A stretch of 64,000 nucleotides of DNA from Mycteria americana (GCF_035582795.1 NC_134373.1:33574501-33638500), one strand, 5' to 3'; shown: positions 36,701-49,654, counted from the stretch's first letter. The notes: a model not told the origin generated them from the letters alone. A program made the numbers and translations.

Positions 36701-39700
36701 GAAGTGGAGTTGCACTCTAAAATGCAGGAATCTTCAAGCATCTCTGCTAAGGTGGGAGGTCTGACTGCAGCACAAAAAAGCTATCCATGCTAGTTTTAAT
36801 CAAGGTTGATTTAAGTGTGGGTACTGTGAGCCTCCTTGGATGCTGGACACCGATGTCAGTGACCAGTCTGCAATGATGCCTGCCTTTTTTGCTACCAGGA
36901 TTTGAACTGCCCAGTTTAGCTTGAGTCACTCCTCCCAGCAAGTGTGTGAATGCTTATTTTCAGTACCATGAGGAGAAGCTCACAGCTTCTATATCACCTG
37001 CTTTTAGCGAGACAAGAATGTGACTATACTAAATTGACTGACAGAAAAATGATGGATGATGCACTGAAATTCCCCTAGTTCCATAAGCCAGTATTTCCAG
37101 TGGTGCAGATTAAAAGGGAAGGCTGCGGACAGGAAACCCTCACTGGGCTAGGACCCCAGCACTGTGTTTCTGGAAGGCAGGTTTGAAAGACAACTCATCA
37201 GTAGGATCTTCAGCACTTCCCAGGCGAAAGGATCCGTTGAGGAAGAGTGCATACAAACAGCTGGAGAGGTGCTTGCAGAAGGGATAAATGAGTGACCAAG
37301 GTGGGTATTACTGTCATAGCAGACATAGCTGCTTTGTTCCTTTTCAGCTGTTCTACAGTGTTACGAAACAGCTACTACAAATTATGCTGTGTTCCAGCAG
37401 TGGATGGAAATACTCCTCCCATTGACATGGAAGGGTTATTAGCAGGAAGAGCTGAACTTCAGAAATTTGAGATTCCCTGTTCTGTTAGCTACAAGGGGAA
37501 TCAGAAGCTTTTCAGCTACTAGCTCTGGTGGTGGACATTGTGCATCAACAACACTTTTCAGCATCCTGAGCTGTATCCGGCCTTCCTGTACCAATACATA
37601 AAATGAGTGTTCGTGATTGCTGACAGTACCTGCATGGGGACATCTGTGCCTACTGTGTTACCAAAGTAGCAAGTTTGTTGAAACACAATGCTGCCTGCAG
37701 GGAAAGGTGCTTCAGAAGCAGGGAAGCAAAGAGAGAATTGTTAGAAAGCAATTGTCTCTTGATACTTGATGTCCATTTTCAGGGTAACATACAGAGAACT
37801 AATCATGCAAATCCAAACTCAAGGGAAATAAGCCTTGGTTTCTTCATCTGGAGCTCTGAAACTGAGCCAACAATATATACAACCAATATCCCTGAGGTGA
37901 CAAAGTGCATTGTTGATTTGTAGGCAATGCATATTGGATTACTGGAGACTCCACACTGTGAAATGATTATAAACGAGTAATTAGTTGGTGATGGAGGGTA
38001 TAATTTGGTTCAGGATTCTAAAGCCAGATAAAATAAACTGATTAAAAATAATGCACAGTTAACTCAGTCCCTTGTGCAATTAAAAACTCATAGAACCTGC
38101 CTGAAGTAGTTAGAAAGGCCTTCTAACAGCAGGAAAAAATTGTAACCATTTAAAAATGTGCTCAACTAACAGTAGGATGGGGTCCTGGAAATTTTATTTC
38201 TTTAAAGACAGAAGGATGTGCTATTGCTCTTAACCCTGGAGAGCCCTCACCCACTTAAATGCAGCTTAACCTTTGGATGGTAAAACATGAATGTGCTGGA
38301 ACTAAACAGTGCCTGGCACAAGACCGCAGCTCATCAGAAGACGTTTTTTTGATGTACCAGTGCTTTGGAAAAATACTTCCTGCAGGTGTTCTGAAATCAC
38401 CTGGAGTTTTTCAGGAGCTGCTTGATTTAATTTTCAAGTCCCTGCTGTGGTCATAGAGACATAATCTGGGAAGTCCCTCACAACTAATTAGCTTCTGCAG
38501 GTGTTAAGTGGCACAAGATAGCCCTATCAGATGTGTCTGGCTTTTTTCAGCCAAATCATGTGATTTCTGGATCTTTTTTGTGGTTGAAGTTATTGCCATG
38601 TTATTGCACCGATTTTGGTTTTGATGAATTCAGCTTTCTTAGAGGACATGGAGGGACATAGCCAAGGAAAGGGCGGCTCAGTACAGCAGTATTTATGGGA
38701 GACTTCTGACAAATTCCAGCTTTGTAGAAACGACACGTGTTACTTAAGATGTCCGTAAAAATGAAGAATCACAAGACAGTTTTGACCAAGTCCTTCAGTC
38801 TGAGGGAGCGGTATGAATGGGACTCATTCCTGGGAATGGCAGGAGGTCTCTTCTGAACACACGCTGAGACCCTGCTACTGACAATACCCCACACCACAAG
38901 GCCCACAGAAGAATTGTATGTGACTATAGCGCTGTATTCCTGATGGCTCTCCAGGGTCCTACACCAAAGCAGCTACCACTGACCACCCTTTGGCAGCAGG
39001 CAGAGCTGGAGGAGGTTGAAGAGGTTGCTCAGGCTAGAAGAGCTGATTCCTGTGCTACCAGACCAAACAGCTGTAGACACTGCTCACTGCTTTAAAAGTC
39101 ACCTCTGAAGGCTTTATACATTTCGGAAAAAAAAACCCCAAAGATTTTGAGAAGGCTCTTAGCACTGTATACTGCTAGCCACAACTGCTTGAAGAAGAGG
39201 ACTCATTCCAAGCAACCAGTGTTGGCACTCAGTGTGCAGGCTGACAGCAGGAGAAGCAGAAAACAGAGGAGGAAAAAATAATTTTTAAACCAATTCTGCT
39301 TTAAAATAACTTCTATGCAAAACCTAGGTACATTAGTGACAGCTCTGGTTTTCAGAGGTCATAGAAGCCCTCAGCATACCACCTGTTTGGTGCTTCTCCA
39401 GAACTGTACGAATTATGCACTTACTGATTGCAGAGCAGCACTTCACACTTATATTTCCAAAGAAATTTACCCACACTAGTACACAGAGAAGTCCTTATTC
39501 TCTGCCTTTATCCAGCTTTCTAAGGAAATGACACTGTTTGTGTATATCTCACCTGATAAATTCTAAACCTGCTGGCTATTTCCAACCAAACTGAAGAAGC
39601 AGGTTTCAGCAAGAGTTAAAATCCTCCATGGTTAAACAGCTGGAGAGAAGCCTTCACAGTGTTTCCATAAGGCAAAGGATGCAGTGTGACCATAGCTCTT

Positions 39701-42560
39701 ATTAGTCACAAGAAAACCTATGCAAAAGAGAGACCAAATAATAAATGCCCAGACCACAAAAAAAACCTTCAACTGGAGTTTGGAATAACTGAACCTTGCG
39801 TTACAAATCCAAAGGTAACAAGGTTTCTTTAGTTTGGGGTTCATGAAACTATTCTTATGAGCTGAAAATATAATTTCACCCACTTCTTTATATCAGATAC
39901 GCACTGCTATTTTTCTCCCAGCCTTCTTATAAAATATAATTAATTTACATTTTAAAGACCTTGATGGATTTTCTCTTATCGTGGAACAGTAAGTGAGATT
40001 AATAACCCCATTACTGAGCACTTAAGCTCACGGATCATTTCCATATAAAAACATTAACATTTTCTTCATTTTTAAAATGCACCTTTTATTCGATTTAGAA
40101 GTTAATGCTCATTTCTTATGTAATAAAAGAGAGAAAAGCTAAAGTGTGAGTCAGTGTTTATTAACCTTGCTAATAAGACAGGCTTTTTCAGGCAAGATAG
40201 ATATATCTTAATTGGTAAAACTGTTGCATCGTCATTTAGGCAATTAATCCTTTCCAAACAAGGGAAGCAGCAGCAATTTTATTTGCAGTGAATGGAAATA
40301 AACTTGTCACATTCTGCATATCAATTTACACATTCTTACTTTCCCACTGAAATGAGTAAGAATGCAGCTCTTTGATTCCCAAAATAAGGCAATTCACAAA
40401 TTAACATTAGAATGTAACATAGAATATTAATTGATCTTAGTTTGCAATCTGTATGTAAACTCAATCTGCACATTCATGGGATTAATCTAGAATTGAATGC
40501 TACATTTCCTTCAAAAGACTGTGATTTGCATCTTTAGTAGAGGCATAAGAAAGCAAATTAAAAGATGCCTTAATAAACTGTTTTCCACAGTTTGTACAAA
40601 CATGAGGCTGAATTTTGCACCGATGCTGTTTTAAATAGCGCTGATGTTGAATGTTGACATTTCACACAATAGCTGTTGAATCCTGCTGGCTGATCCTTAA
40701 AAAAGACCCTATAAAGCATCTGAGTGTTTATTAACAGGTATTAGCAATCTATTAGAGACAACTATATATATGTCTTTTATACATAAAAATGCACTCCAAA
40801 ATTTATGCTCTGGTTCAGTATATTATAAATGATAATCCAGATAAACACAACCATCAGAAATATTCCAGTGCACTGGGTAATGCTACACCAAAAGCACAAT
40901 TTCCATTACATCATTCCTTTTTCTTCCAATTTATTTTCTGTAATATCTCAGTCCTTTTCATGAAACACTGAACAGGCATAGAACTGTGAATAACCACCAA
41001 CTGCAGGTTATAATTCTTATAGTTTATATCCCATTTCTGAAAGTGTTCTGTAGTCAACCAGGAGAATACTTAAGTGGCCTCATACATGAAAAATTAAGAC
41101 TTCTAATTATTTAGCCAAATTTCATGTTCTTAGACACAGCTGGATTGCCTCTGATAGCTTATCGCCTTGAGAAGAGTCAACCTCATATTCTGAGGCATCC
41201 TGGTGTCACCACTGGAGGGATATAATGCACAGAGGTCTGTGCATTACTAGCTGTTAAAACAGCCCCTTTGTATTTTAGGAACAATTTAGGGCAAGGTAAC
41301 AGCTTTTTCTTACCTTCTCTGCACACTGAAACCTGGCCCATAAAAGCCTTAAAACACAGAAAGGAGGATCACTTAAACAGAAAGGAGGTTCACTTCTTTG
41401 AAGGCTGGCATCTACCACTGGAGAATGGAGAAGCATGACTAATTTCCATTGGGATGACCAGGAAAATCTGGAGGAGAAGGGAGGAAAGAGGATACTGCTG
41501 TAAAAAAAAAAAAAAAAAAAGAGATCAACTCTGGTTAATCACCATTGTTTCTGAACACTTACTCCATCTTTACTAAACATTGAAATTTAGCTGATGGATA
41601 ACAGTTCCTAAGAATTATCTATGCTTGATTTAACCTGAACTGTGAATGCTTTCACTTGTAAACTGTGAGAACGTTTCTGTCATGGTCATCTTAAGAAACA
41701 TGTTCAACTGTTACTGCGCCTCTTAAAAGATCAACTGCTTTCCTCAGGACTTGCAGAAGAAAAAAGCAATGTATACATATTTAAGCAGTTGTTTGTAGTC
41801 AGAGAAACTCTGCAGATATCCAGACCTGCATTCTGAACAATCCCTTGCCAATTGGACAGTTAGCAGAAACTTAAAAGCATTTTATTTCTTTGAAGTGAGC
41901 AGATAGTATGTAGCTAGTATAATACGGGCTATTCTGTAGCTTTATTTTCACCCTCCTTTCCCATTTTCTATTGCCCTGGGCTTTTTACAGTTTGTCTGCA
42001 CTGATCTCCTCTCTCTGGAATAAACTCCTTTTCTTAGGAGTTTTAAGTATGTCTGGAAAGAAGTACGGCTCCTAGGAATGTAGTATGTATTGCTGCATTT
42101 TCCATGCCTTTTAGTATAGAAGATATGTGCTTTTCAGCACAAATAGCCTGGACCACTCTTCAAAATGAGCCATCAACTCACTATGGATAAAACCAATTTT
42201 GTCTGATGTCCAGCTTGCGCACAAGAAAGTAGGAGGCATCTCAGCTGAAAGGTGATATGCTGAGAAATCTCCTTTCGTAGGGAATACACCCTGAACATTA
42301 CAGGTCTCTCACGAGGCTCTGGAGTTCATTGCCCCAATCTATGCACCCTTTTGCCAAGAGAGCTGTGCATTGAATTAAACCCCTGAATAGCTAATGAAAT
42401 CTGCTTGGACATTATCTGTATGGACAGTAACTGTGCTCAAGTCTTCCCTTTCGTTAAAAATCTCAAGTGTATGATTTACATTCAAGTCTGAGACTTAGTG
42501 ACTTACCTGCAAAAATTCAAGGACAGGTCATAAAAAACCAAAATCAGACGCATTTGGTCA
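30701..42560. other. Intergenic region, right part
   Basis: No convincing exon on either strand up to the CFAP221 3' end. Short frames, including 123 codons at 30,897-31,268 and 119 codons at 35,651-36,010 (both minus), lack motifs. Possible remnants of ancient repeats with 'ccattgatgtcagtg'- and 'ctggtgtaaatcag'-like text occur near 33.15 and 35.57 kb. A short direct repeat of taataagaagggtc lies at 31,914 and 31,945. From about 39.9 to 41.0 kb the sequence is AT-rich and free of recognised repeats. Confidence 0.65.
41502..41520. repeat. Poly(A) run of 19
   Basis: Nineteen consecutive A, the longest homopolymer noticed in the window. The preceding sequence was checked for a processed pseudogene or SINE body and none was recognised. 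Confidence 0.9.
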
Positions 42561-42888
42561 CAAGGACTTTTCACATTTTATTTGAAAACAGTGGGCTGTA
42601 AATTAATTACCAAACTGTTTACATGGTAGTACCGTGGTTTTCTGGTCCTTCACACCAGGACAAAATGAGCAGGTACATGGCTGAGGATTCTCATTGGAGC
42701 AATTACTGAGTTTGGGGTAACGGTCACAGTGAGAGTCCTTGACAGAGGTGGCAGTACTGGTGCTTCTCTTGTCTTTGCATAAGAAGTTGCTGACCTCACT
42801 GAACATAAGTACATGTAGCTGGGACATAGGAGGCCTCACACATTAACAGGATAAGCAGTGCCAAACCATGGACTTTGTAAAACTACTC
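42560..42888 (-). other. CFAP221: CFAP221 3' UTR
   Basis: From the stop codon to just past the polyadenylation signal, about 330 bases. A 78-codon open frame on the same strand (42,839-42,603) is in a different frame from the CFAP221 CDS and has no recognised motif. Confidence 0.7.
42578..42583 (-). terminator. CFAP221: Polyadenylation signal AATAAA for CFAP221
   Basis: AATAAA on the minus strand about 310 bases after the stop, followed within 40 bases by T/G-rich sequence (gattttggttttttatg), the usual layout of a cleavage site. Confidence 0.7.
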
Positions 42889-43009
42889 TTATCCCAGAAT
42901 AAGGGTTTTATTAAGTGCTTTCAGCTTCATTTTCTCCACATGTTTTTGAACCTTCTCTCTGAGCTCGTTTTGGGGTTGAAAATGTCCACCTGGATGGTTG
43001 TGCAGGTAT
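42889..43009 (-). CDS. CFAP221: CFAP221 last coding exon with TAA stop
   Basis: 121 nt: one base completing Gly, then YLHNHPGGHFQPQNELREKV, QKHVEKMKLKALNKTLILG and TAA at 42,891-42,889. The end LKALNKTLILG matches human GKALNTYLILE, fixing the C-terminus. Acceptor ttgcag. Confidence 0.95.
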
Positions 43010-43620
43010 CTGCAAGAAGTTTAAAAAGTCATTTGTATTTATAATAGCCAGGGGGGCTACTTAGGAATGCTGAAAAAACCAAAGGAAGAGACACTCACAT
43101 AATTTCTCTCTTTTTTATAATTAACACAGTGAGTATTCCATTACTTATGCAGAACTGGAAAAGGAATGAAACTGTGAAAAGAACATTCACTCTTGGCTTG
43201 GCCAGTTAGGAAAGCTAACCATCTGATAGGTAAACACATACTAGACTGAGTTTTACATTTTATCTGTGATACATTACATGCTGTAATGGCCAGAACAAGA
43301 GCATCCACATAAAAAACTGATTTGTCTTAAGATAAAATGCTGAAACTGCTCTAGAGGAGCACTGTGTGCCCTGTCACCTAGTGAAACACTACCCCATCGA
43401 TAACAATGAAGAACCTTCCAGTGACAAAAGAAAAGACTGGGACTTCATTGTTTGCCAATAAATTTTTGTTTCCCTCTTTACAAAGCCAAACAAATAGGGA
43501 AGCTTTCAACAAGTAAATATCAATACCCAGAGGTGTTTAATATAGAAAAATATTTTCATTTTTGAAGAAAACATCTAAAAATTCAAAAACAAAGAACCTT
43601 ATGGTTATAAAGCTACTTAC

Positions 43621-43650
43621 CCAGGAAAAGCACCATCCAACACTGTATCA
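43621..43650 (-). CDS. CFAP221: CFAP221 visible exon 21 (small)
   Basis: Only 30 nt: completes Ser, then DTVLDGAFP and two bases of Gly. No clear human match, but it has cacag and gtaagt borders and is exactly the phase needed to join exons 20 and 22. It could be an alternatively used exon: skipping it also keeps the frame. Confidence 0.75.
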
Positions 43651-43984
43651 CTGTGGAGAAAAAGGTCACTCTCTAGTTACACAAATCCCAATGTTCTGAC
43701 AAGCAGAGTGTCATAAAATGCAAAAGCAGCACTGAGTCAGACACACCTGCATTTTCACAGCAAATTATTTTCAATCAGTGCTGTAGTAATCACAATACAG
43801 CAATCAGTGTTTTGTCAGAGAGCTCGTAATACACAGCACTGTTTTAAGGTTTGATGGCTGACAGTTGCACAGGATTTGAATGTCAATCAAATAATTTCCC
43901 TCTAAAATTAAAGAAAATGAGACATTCAAATCTCTTGATGGCTCTGAAAGTTTCAGGCTATTATGCACATCCTGGCACCTAAGC

Positions 43985-44110
43985 CACATCATGACCACTT
44001 TAAAGAGGGGGCAACTGTTGGACAGAAAGATTAATTCACTTGCTCCAAGTCACACAAGGTATCTGTGAAAACACAGGGTTAGAACTCAGCACTTTCTCCT
44101 GTGTTCCTCT
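43985..44110 (-). repeat. MIR-like SINE
   Basis: gagggggcaactgttggaca, gattaattcacttgctccaa, gtcacacaaggta and gggttagaactcagcac follow reverse-complement MIR closely. It lies between CFAP221 visible exons 20 and 21. Confidence 0.75.
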
Positions 44111-44980
44111 GCAATCACTTATCCTACCCATACTGCCTGCTGCTCAAGCCCACTGCCCCCAGTGTCCCAGTTACCAGCTCATACACCTCCTTGCATCCTT
44201 CCTGCAACATCATGTACCCCTGAGTTTCACACAGTGCATTCACTTCTGCTTCCAGCCCCACAGAACTGCTGGGCAGTCTGAAATGCTGTTCTGAAACCAT
44301 GGTGGTAATCATCAACCCCATCAAAGACTCATTTGTCCCTCAGAGCTTTCCCTGTCCTCAGCTTCCCCCTCAAGGTTTCTCTGCTGAGCTGCAAACTCAG
44401 GACATTGGCCTGACAACACGGGAGGCAAAAGGCAGAATTTGGCCCTTACAGTGGACAGTTTACAAAATTTTAGGGAGCAGGTAATTCTGTGTTTATGAAT
44501 GCAAGTTATTTTACATGCTGTGTTGGTGAAGTGTGAAGCTTGGACAGTAGAGCAAATGTGACCCACTCCTAGGAAGAGCCTGAGAAAAAACCACCATGCC
44601 AGGGGGAAATTCTAAGGGCTCATTCCTCTGCCAGTATTAATAAATACCTAACCAAAAGGGTCACTGAAAAGGAAACACCACTGGTCCAAACACTGAATAT
44701 CTCTGCGAAGGCAAGAAAACTGCCTCAAGTGTTAGATCATATTGATAAAACTGAAGTCAGAGACATCCAGGCAAGTGTGTCACATTCACAGCTGCTTTCT
44801 GAAGAAATGTGATCTGGAGATCGCATTTGCAGTGCAAATCTGCTCAAAGTACCAGATCTGCATCCCACTTGTGATGGAGCCCCTAGAGCACCTCAGTATG
44901 ATTTTCTACATAATTCTGAAGGGGACGCTTGCCTTCAGATTCCTTCCCATTCCTCTCCCCTAATTTCAAATTATACCTAC

Positions 44981-45100
44981 CTTTCTTCTTTTCCTGATTT
45001 CTCTTTGCCTTCTTCTGAGAATGCCTGCCCAATTTGTGGAAATTCAGCTCTCACCATCTCTGGAGTAAGAATCATTTTGAACTCAGTTTCATCTGTCTCA
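44981..45100 (-). CDS. CFAP221: CFAP221 visible exon 20
   Basis: 120 nt: ETDETEFKMILTPEMVRAEF, PQIGQAFSEEGKEKSGKEE plus two bases. MLTPEM-k-EFP is the matching human motif. The Lys/Glu-rich tail is variable. Flanks tttag and gtaggt. Confidence 0.94.
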
Positions 45101-45301
45101 CTAAAAATTAGTAAGATGAAGAACAATCAGGCTTTATCCTTTTAAAAGTATTTTTTAGCCAATAAAAAAAAAGTATGTTTTATGCAAGAGGGACTTTGTG
45201 CTTTTGCCTTTGACGATCTCTTGGGACAGGTTTAGACATATCCATACAAGTGGTTAAGACATAATCAATCACACTGAATACAAAATAGAAGAGAAACTTA
45301 C

Positions 45302-45391
45302 TGGTCAATTATGTTCTCCCTGTCTCTCTCAGGTAAGTCATACAGCACTGGTGGTACATCTCTTGGAAGCATATCTAAACTGTAAGGATCC
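45302..45391 (-). CDS. CFAP221: CFAP221 visible exon 19
   Basis: 90 nt: one base, then DPYSLDMLPRDVPPVLYDL and PERDRENIID plus two bases. Matches human FMLPIDVPAILDALPEEDR. Flanks cacag and gtaag. Confidence 0.94.
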
Positions 45392-45929
45392 CTGTGATGG
45401 AAATGGTATTAGTTTAGGATGGACAGAGAGTAACTGCACTCGATGCTTATATTTTGAAGCTTCACAGTAGTTGCAGTTACAAGGAAGATGATGTACTTTT
45501 AAATATTCCTGGAATATCTGAGTACACCAGAAACTGCTGTGATATTAGCCTGAGAGATGTTGGCTACCACTGGGTGCAGGTGTCCATATGTTAAAGGTTT
45601 TACTGTTTATACTTCTGCAGGACAGACAGAGTTTGTACTTCCTGGGGTCTTCTGGCAGTGAATCAAAAAGCATTCAGGAGAGATGTTATTGAAAGTCCAG
45701 ACTGAAACCCTCCTTCTAGGGCTAGGTATTTCCTCTAATGATATTGTTGTTAAACCACCCTTCAAGGAGGTCAGTAGGGGTTTTTCCCGTTGGTTTTGGA
45801 TTTCTGAGCAGCAATTAATTCCACCCATAGGCCCACTTTTACCTGTGGGACTAGTTAGTGGTCAATGTAGTTACAGACAGCATAAACTGGTGCAGGGTAG
45901 AGGCACTGTATATTCAAATTCTTTCTTAC

Positions 45930-46024
45930 CTAGGTGTTGTACTTGTCCATGTGGGAGTGTTAGAAAAAGTGGAATACACCACTGGCAAGAATCTTCTCCA
46001 TTCCATTACTCCACAAATCACTTC
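45930..46024 (-). CDS. CFAP221: CFAP221 visible exon 18
   Basis: 95 nt: EVICGVMEWRRFLPVVYSTF, SNTPTWTSTTP and two bases. Corresponds to human DIIPGIMHWKSFQSLVLSSL. Flanks ttcag and gtaag. Confidence 0.92.
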
Positions 46025-46436
46025 CTGAAATGACAAGTGCTACAGCAATTAGACCTCTAACACATAACACAGTGGGGAGCAAGGCTTGCAGGACAGAACA
46101 TCTGACTTCTTGGCTGAGAATTGAATCTGGGGAGCTGCAGATCTCCATATTTAAAAGATGCTTCCTCCACTGCAAGGTCATAAAAATACAACAGACAGTG
46201 AAAAGAAGGAAAGAGCAGAGAAATACTCAGGGATAAATAAGAGACATGGATAAAACCTAACAAGAACAAGTTATTCTGACCCATGCACTGACTATTTAGG
46301 TGCAGGCATAATTTATATTTGAAAATGTCTTCTATCTCGGATTACTCTTTATCTTCCTTTCGGATTCCTTGGAGCAAATTCTCAGCAAGAACATACTCAA
46401 GCCAGGTACTCATACGATAAACCCAAAAGGCCATAC

Positions 46437-46595
46437 CTTGTGATGCAGAAATTTCTTTTGTGTTACTGGAATACTGGATCCTTTGGGGCATTCCTTGGTA
46501 AAGGTATATTTTGGATGAGGACAAAGATGATATTCAATATTGGTTTCAGAATAGGCCAAAGGAGGTAAAACTGGAACTAATCCTGGAGTGGGGTT
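46437..46595 (-). CDS. CFAP221: CFAP221 visible exon 17
   Basis: 159 nt, phase 0, 53 codons: NPTPGLVPVLPPLAYSETNI, EYHLCPHPKYTFTKECPKGS, SIPVTQKKFLHHK. Clearly the human NPNPGLFAVMHPLTYAETLI segment through TQKQFLHH. Flanks tttag and gtatgg. Confidence 0.97.
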
Positions 46596-48100
46596 CTAAA
46601 AACAAAGAAGATATTATTTTAAAAAAATCGTTCTGAGCACCATAAAGAACTAAATTGATGAAAATTCAGTTCTTACAATTAATGTAGTCTTCCCAGATTC
46701 ACACTTTTGTCTCATTGTGACTGTTCTGTTTGGTGTGACCTTTCATTTTCTGTCTCTTCCCCTCATCACAGACCCATAATCTGCCTGGCTTATCCATGCT
46801 CTCTGCTGTCTAAAATACAGCAATTTAGGTGTTGTTTCCAAGTTTGGAAGGAAAAACTATTGCCTGATTACTCCAAAATCCATTGCTGATTCTCTGAACA
46901 GTTCAGAATCCAAGAATGGGAACCGGCCTCACTGTGGTGGAAGCTAGTGAGCATTTTGCCATCTATTTCACTGCACTAGCATCTGTTTCTGAATAAAGTC
47001 TAATGCTGGGTAGTATGGGATCAGGCTGTGCCTGGCTCTTACATTGACAGAGGGATGAAAGAGATGCACAGAGGATCTCATCAGTAAGTCCACTGGACTC
47101 CTGGCCACATGGAGTGAGGACAAGTCTATACCATATATGTTATGTCAAGACCACCAGACTAGCACACTGGGCTCTACGCCATTGCAGCTAAGTAATGCTG
47201 AAAGACAGAGCCACCCAAGTCAGGCACAGTGCCATGCTGGCTTGGAGATGCTGCCTGTATCCATGCACAGCACTTCACCGAGCTATACAGCTGTCTGCCT
47301 GCTCAGAGACACCTCAGGGACCTCCAGCCTGTGCTGCTCTGTGTGGGAAATACCTTCTGTAGTTGGTGCCAAGTAGTACAATCTACATGACAAATAAGTA
47401 ACAGAAAATCCTCCCACGCACATGGTCGTGATTTTGTGAATCTCTGTGCCTAATAATTTGGAAATGTGGTTTTGGGATGCTGTGAGAACTACTGGAAACT
47501 CTAAGGCAGCAGGACACAATGTGAGGAAAGAGTTTGACTTCGTTTTACTCAGTTTACCTAAGGATCAGGCAGAACTGCAGTCCCCTAGCTGAACAGAAGG
47601 AAAAGACTGCACCTGTCCTACCTATCTGGGCAAGAGCATGAGATTATAGAAGGACTGAAATGCCAAGATCATGGCTTTTCTTCTAACATCCAAATGGGGA
47701 AACAAATGGAGAAGAAGGGAGGGGCCCCATGGTGTTCCAGGAATCCTGGGATCAGTGACCATTTGTGGAGTGTGAGACTGGAAGAGTCTCCAGTTCTCTG
47801 CCATCACTGGCAACTTTGCCTTACCATCCTAACACGCTTTGTGCACGCTGTTGTGCTAAGAATGACCCTAAACTGGTCTAATTCCACCTTAAAGTGAAAT
47901 GGTACTCCTCTCAGTGGGGTGAGCTCTGTGACTCCTACCTACCAGGGCTTGCACCTTGAAGGATTACTCTCACTCTGGATAGTTTTATATACCAATCTGA
48001 GTAAGAGAATTGCCCACCAATTCCACGTCAGGCTTCTGATGAAGCAAACACCTTTCCCCCTCTTTTCTTAGGTTCTTTGTGGAAGTCAACTTCTACTTAC

Positions 48101-48277
48101 AAAAATGCGAAGTGGGTTGCTCTCTGTAGGGTAGACTAAAGCTTGGGGAGGAACCAGTTTTAAGAGGCTGATATCCCTTTCTGCTACTTCTTCTGGGGAT
48201 AGTTTGTGAAAATCCATCCTCTGGGAGACCAGGTTAAGCTGCCTCTCAGGAGAAGCAACTACTTGAATCAACTCATC
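48101..48277 (-). CDS. CFAP221: CFAP221 visible exon 16
   Basis: 177 nt, phase 0, 59 codons: begins DELIQVVASPERQLNLVS and ends YPTESNPLRIF before gtaagt. It takes the place of the variable human stretch that ends DYDPLYVF. Low conservation except at its end; frame, splice sites and phase support it. Confidence 0.9.
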
Positions 48278-48420
48278 CTTGAAAAACACAGACATAAAAG
48301 GTTTTCAGAGTGTAGTAAGCATTTTGGTATAAAATGTTGAGACAAAACTAATCAAATGATTGTAGAAATGTAGAGTTGGGAGTGACTTCAGCAAAGTTTG
48401 TATTTGAGATGACTTGTTAC

Positions 48421-48528
48421 CTGGGCTCCCTGCCTCAGTGGTCGGGAAAGTTTTCGAGGTTTGTAACTTGTGGCTGCATGGTGTGTACAAAATGGCTGAT
48501 ACTTCATAATGTTGAAATGCTGAGGAAC
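48421..48528 (-). CDS. CFAP221: CFAP221 visible exon 15
   Basis: 108 nt, phase 0: VPQHFNIMKYQPFCTHHAAT, SYKPRKLSRPLRQGAQ. Matches VPQLYKIKRYQPFSVHKSST. Flanks cttag and gtaaca. Confidence 0.96.
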
Positions 48529-49573
48529 CTAAGTACAAAGAAAAAAGGTGTGCTGCAGGAGATGACAATAATCACTTTTGATTAACTCATAGATGGAATG
48601 GAACATTCCAGCTGTATCATGGACACATCACATCTCTGTGGTAAAAGATATTTGGATAGCTATTCTGGAACATGGTATATGACCAAAACTTTGAGAAGCC
48701 ACACTTCACCAGGACAAACTGAATGCGTGCGTAAAGGAACATTTCCATTCTTGCTTTTCTATGAAAGATCATGGATTTAACAGTTTCTTGATCAAATATA
48801 CTGAACTCAATGGGGTGGAGAAAAGCTGTGTTAAGTAATATATGTAACACTGATAGATGAACCAATGTGTAATACGGGGAAGAGACGCTATAAGAAAGCT
48901 TCTAGACTTGTTACACCACCTGAAAAAAAAGGAAGTGGACATTGAGCCAAAATCTGCATTGATTTGAACCCAAGGAAATATTTTTACTTCGATGGGGTAC
49001 AGAATTTGATCTTTTGCTATTGAAAAATTGGAAAGAAAAGGATTTAGAAGTCAAGAGAAAAAAATGTTTCTGTACTCATAAAGTCAAAAAAACATTATAT
49101 ATTTCAAGAATGAGATGTTTGCATTTCCTATGCAGGAATGAAGGAACTAAGCATGCAGAACTGGATGCCAAATAAACAGAAGACTTCCATTACTTTCTAA
49201 AAGGAAGGACACTTTTATAATGTCACTTTTATAAAACTCTAAAAATCAAAGGAAAAACTCTGAGGTGTGCACAGCTTGCAGTACCCTCATTCATAGAAGG
49301 ATTTTGTTGTTTTGTTTTGTTGTTTGTAATAATTTCAGCTGAGGTGATTCATCCCTCTGTCTGGAGAGAGGGGCTATTGCTGACTATAAGCTTGTTCCTC
49401 ATGGAAACAGGTGAGATTTGTTTTTAATAAAAGTATGCTAATCACACAGCCATATTAAGGTAACATTTCTACTGGGCTGCACAATGGAGTCACTGAATCA
49501 GGCAGAAAACATATCTAACCGGGCTGGTGAAAGACAGAAATGTGATACAGCTGAGGGAGCTGTACCGACTCAC

Positions 49574-49654
49574 CTTCAAGTCGTAAAAAGGAAGAACATG
49601 TCTGACTTTCACATCTACAGATCCGATAGGAACTAGGCCAAGAGCATCAGGTGC
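49574..49654 (-). CDS. CFAP221: CFAP221 visible exon 14
   Basis: 81 nt, phase 0: APDALGLVPIGSVDVKVRHV then LPFYDLK. Equivalent to human APDGLGLVPIKSSEVQIKQ. Flanks tttcag and gtgagt. Confidence 0.96.

Noticed and set aside
36747..36941. 64-codon minus frame with ggatttgaactgcc (tRNA-like) text
   Set aside because: The rest of a tRNA or tRNA-derived SINE could not be traced; similarity is limited to a few bases.
41400..41520. Processed pseudogene ending in the 19-A tract
   Set aside because: No protein similarity in any frame of the preceding sequence and no target-site duplication seen.
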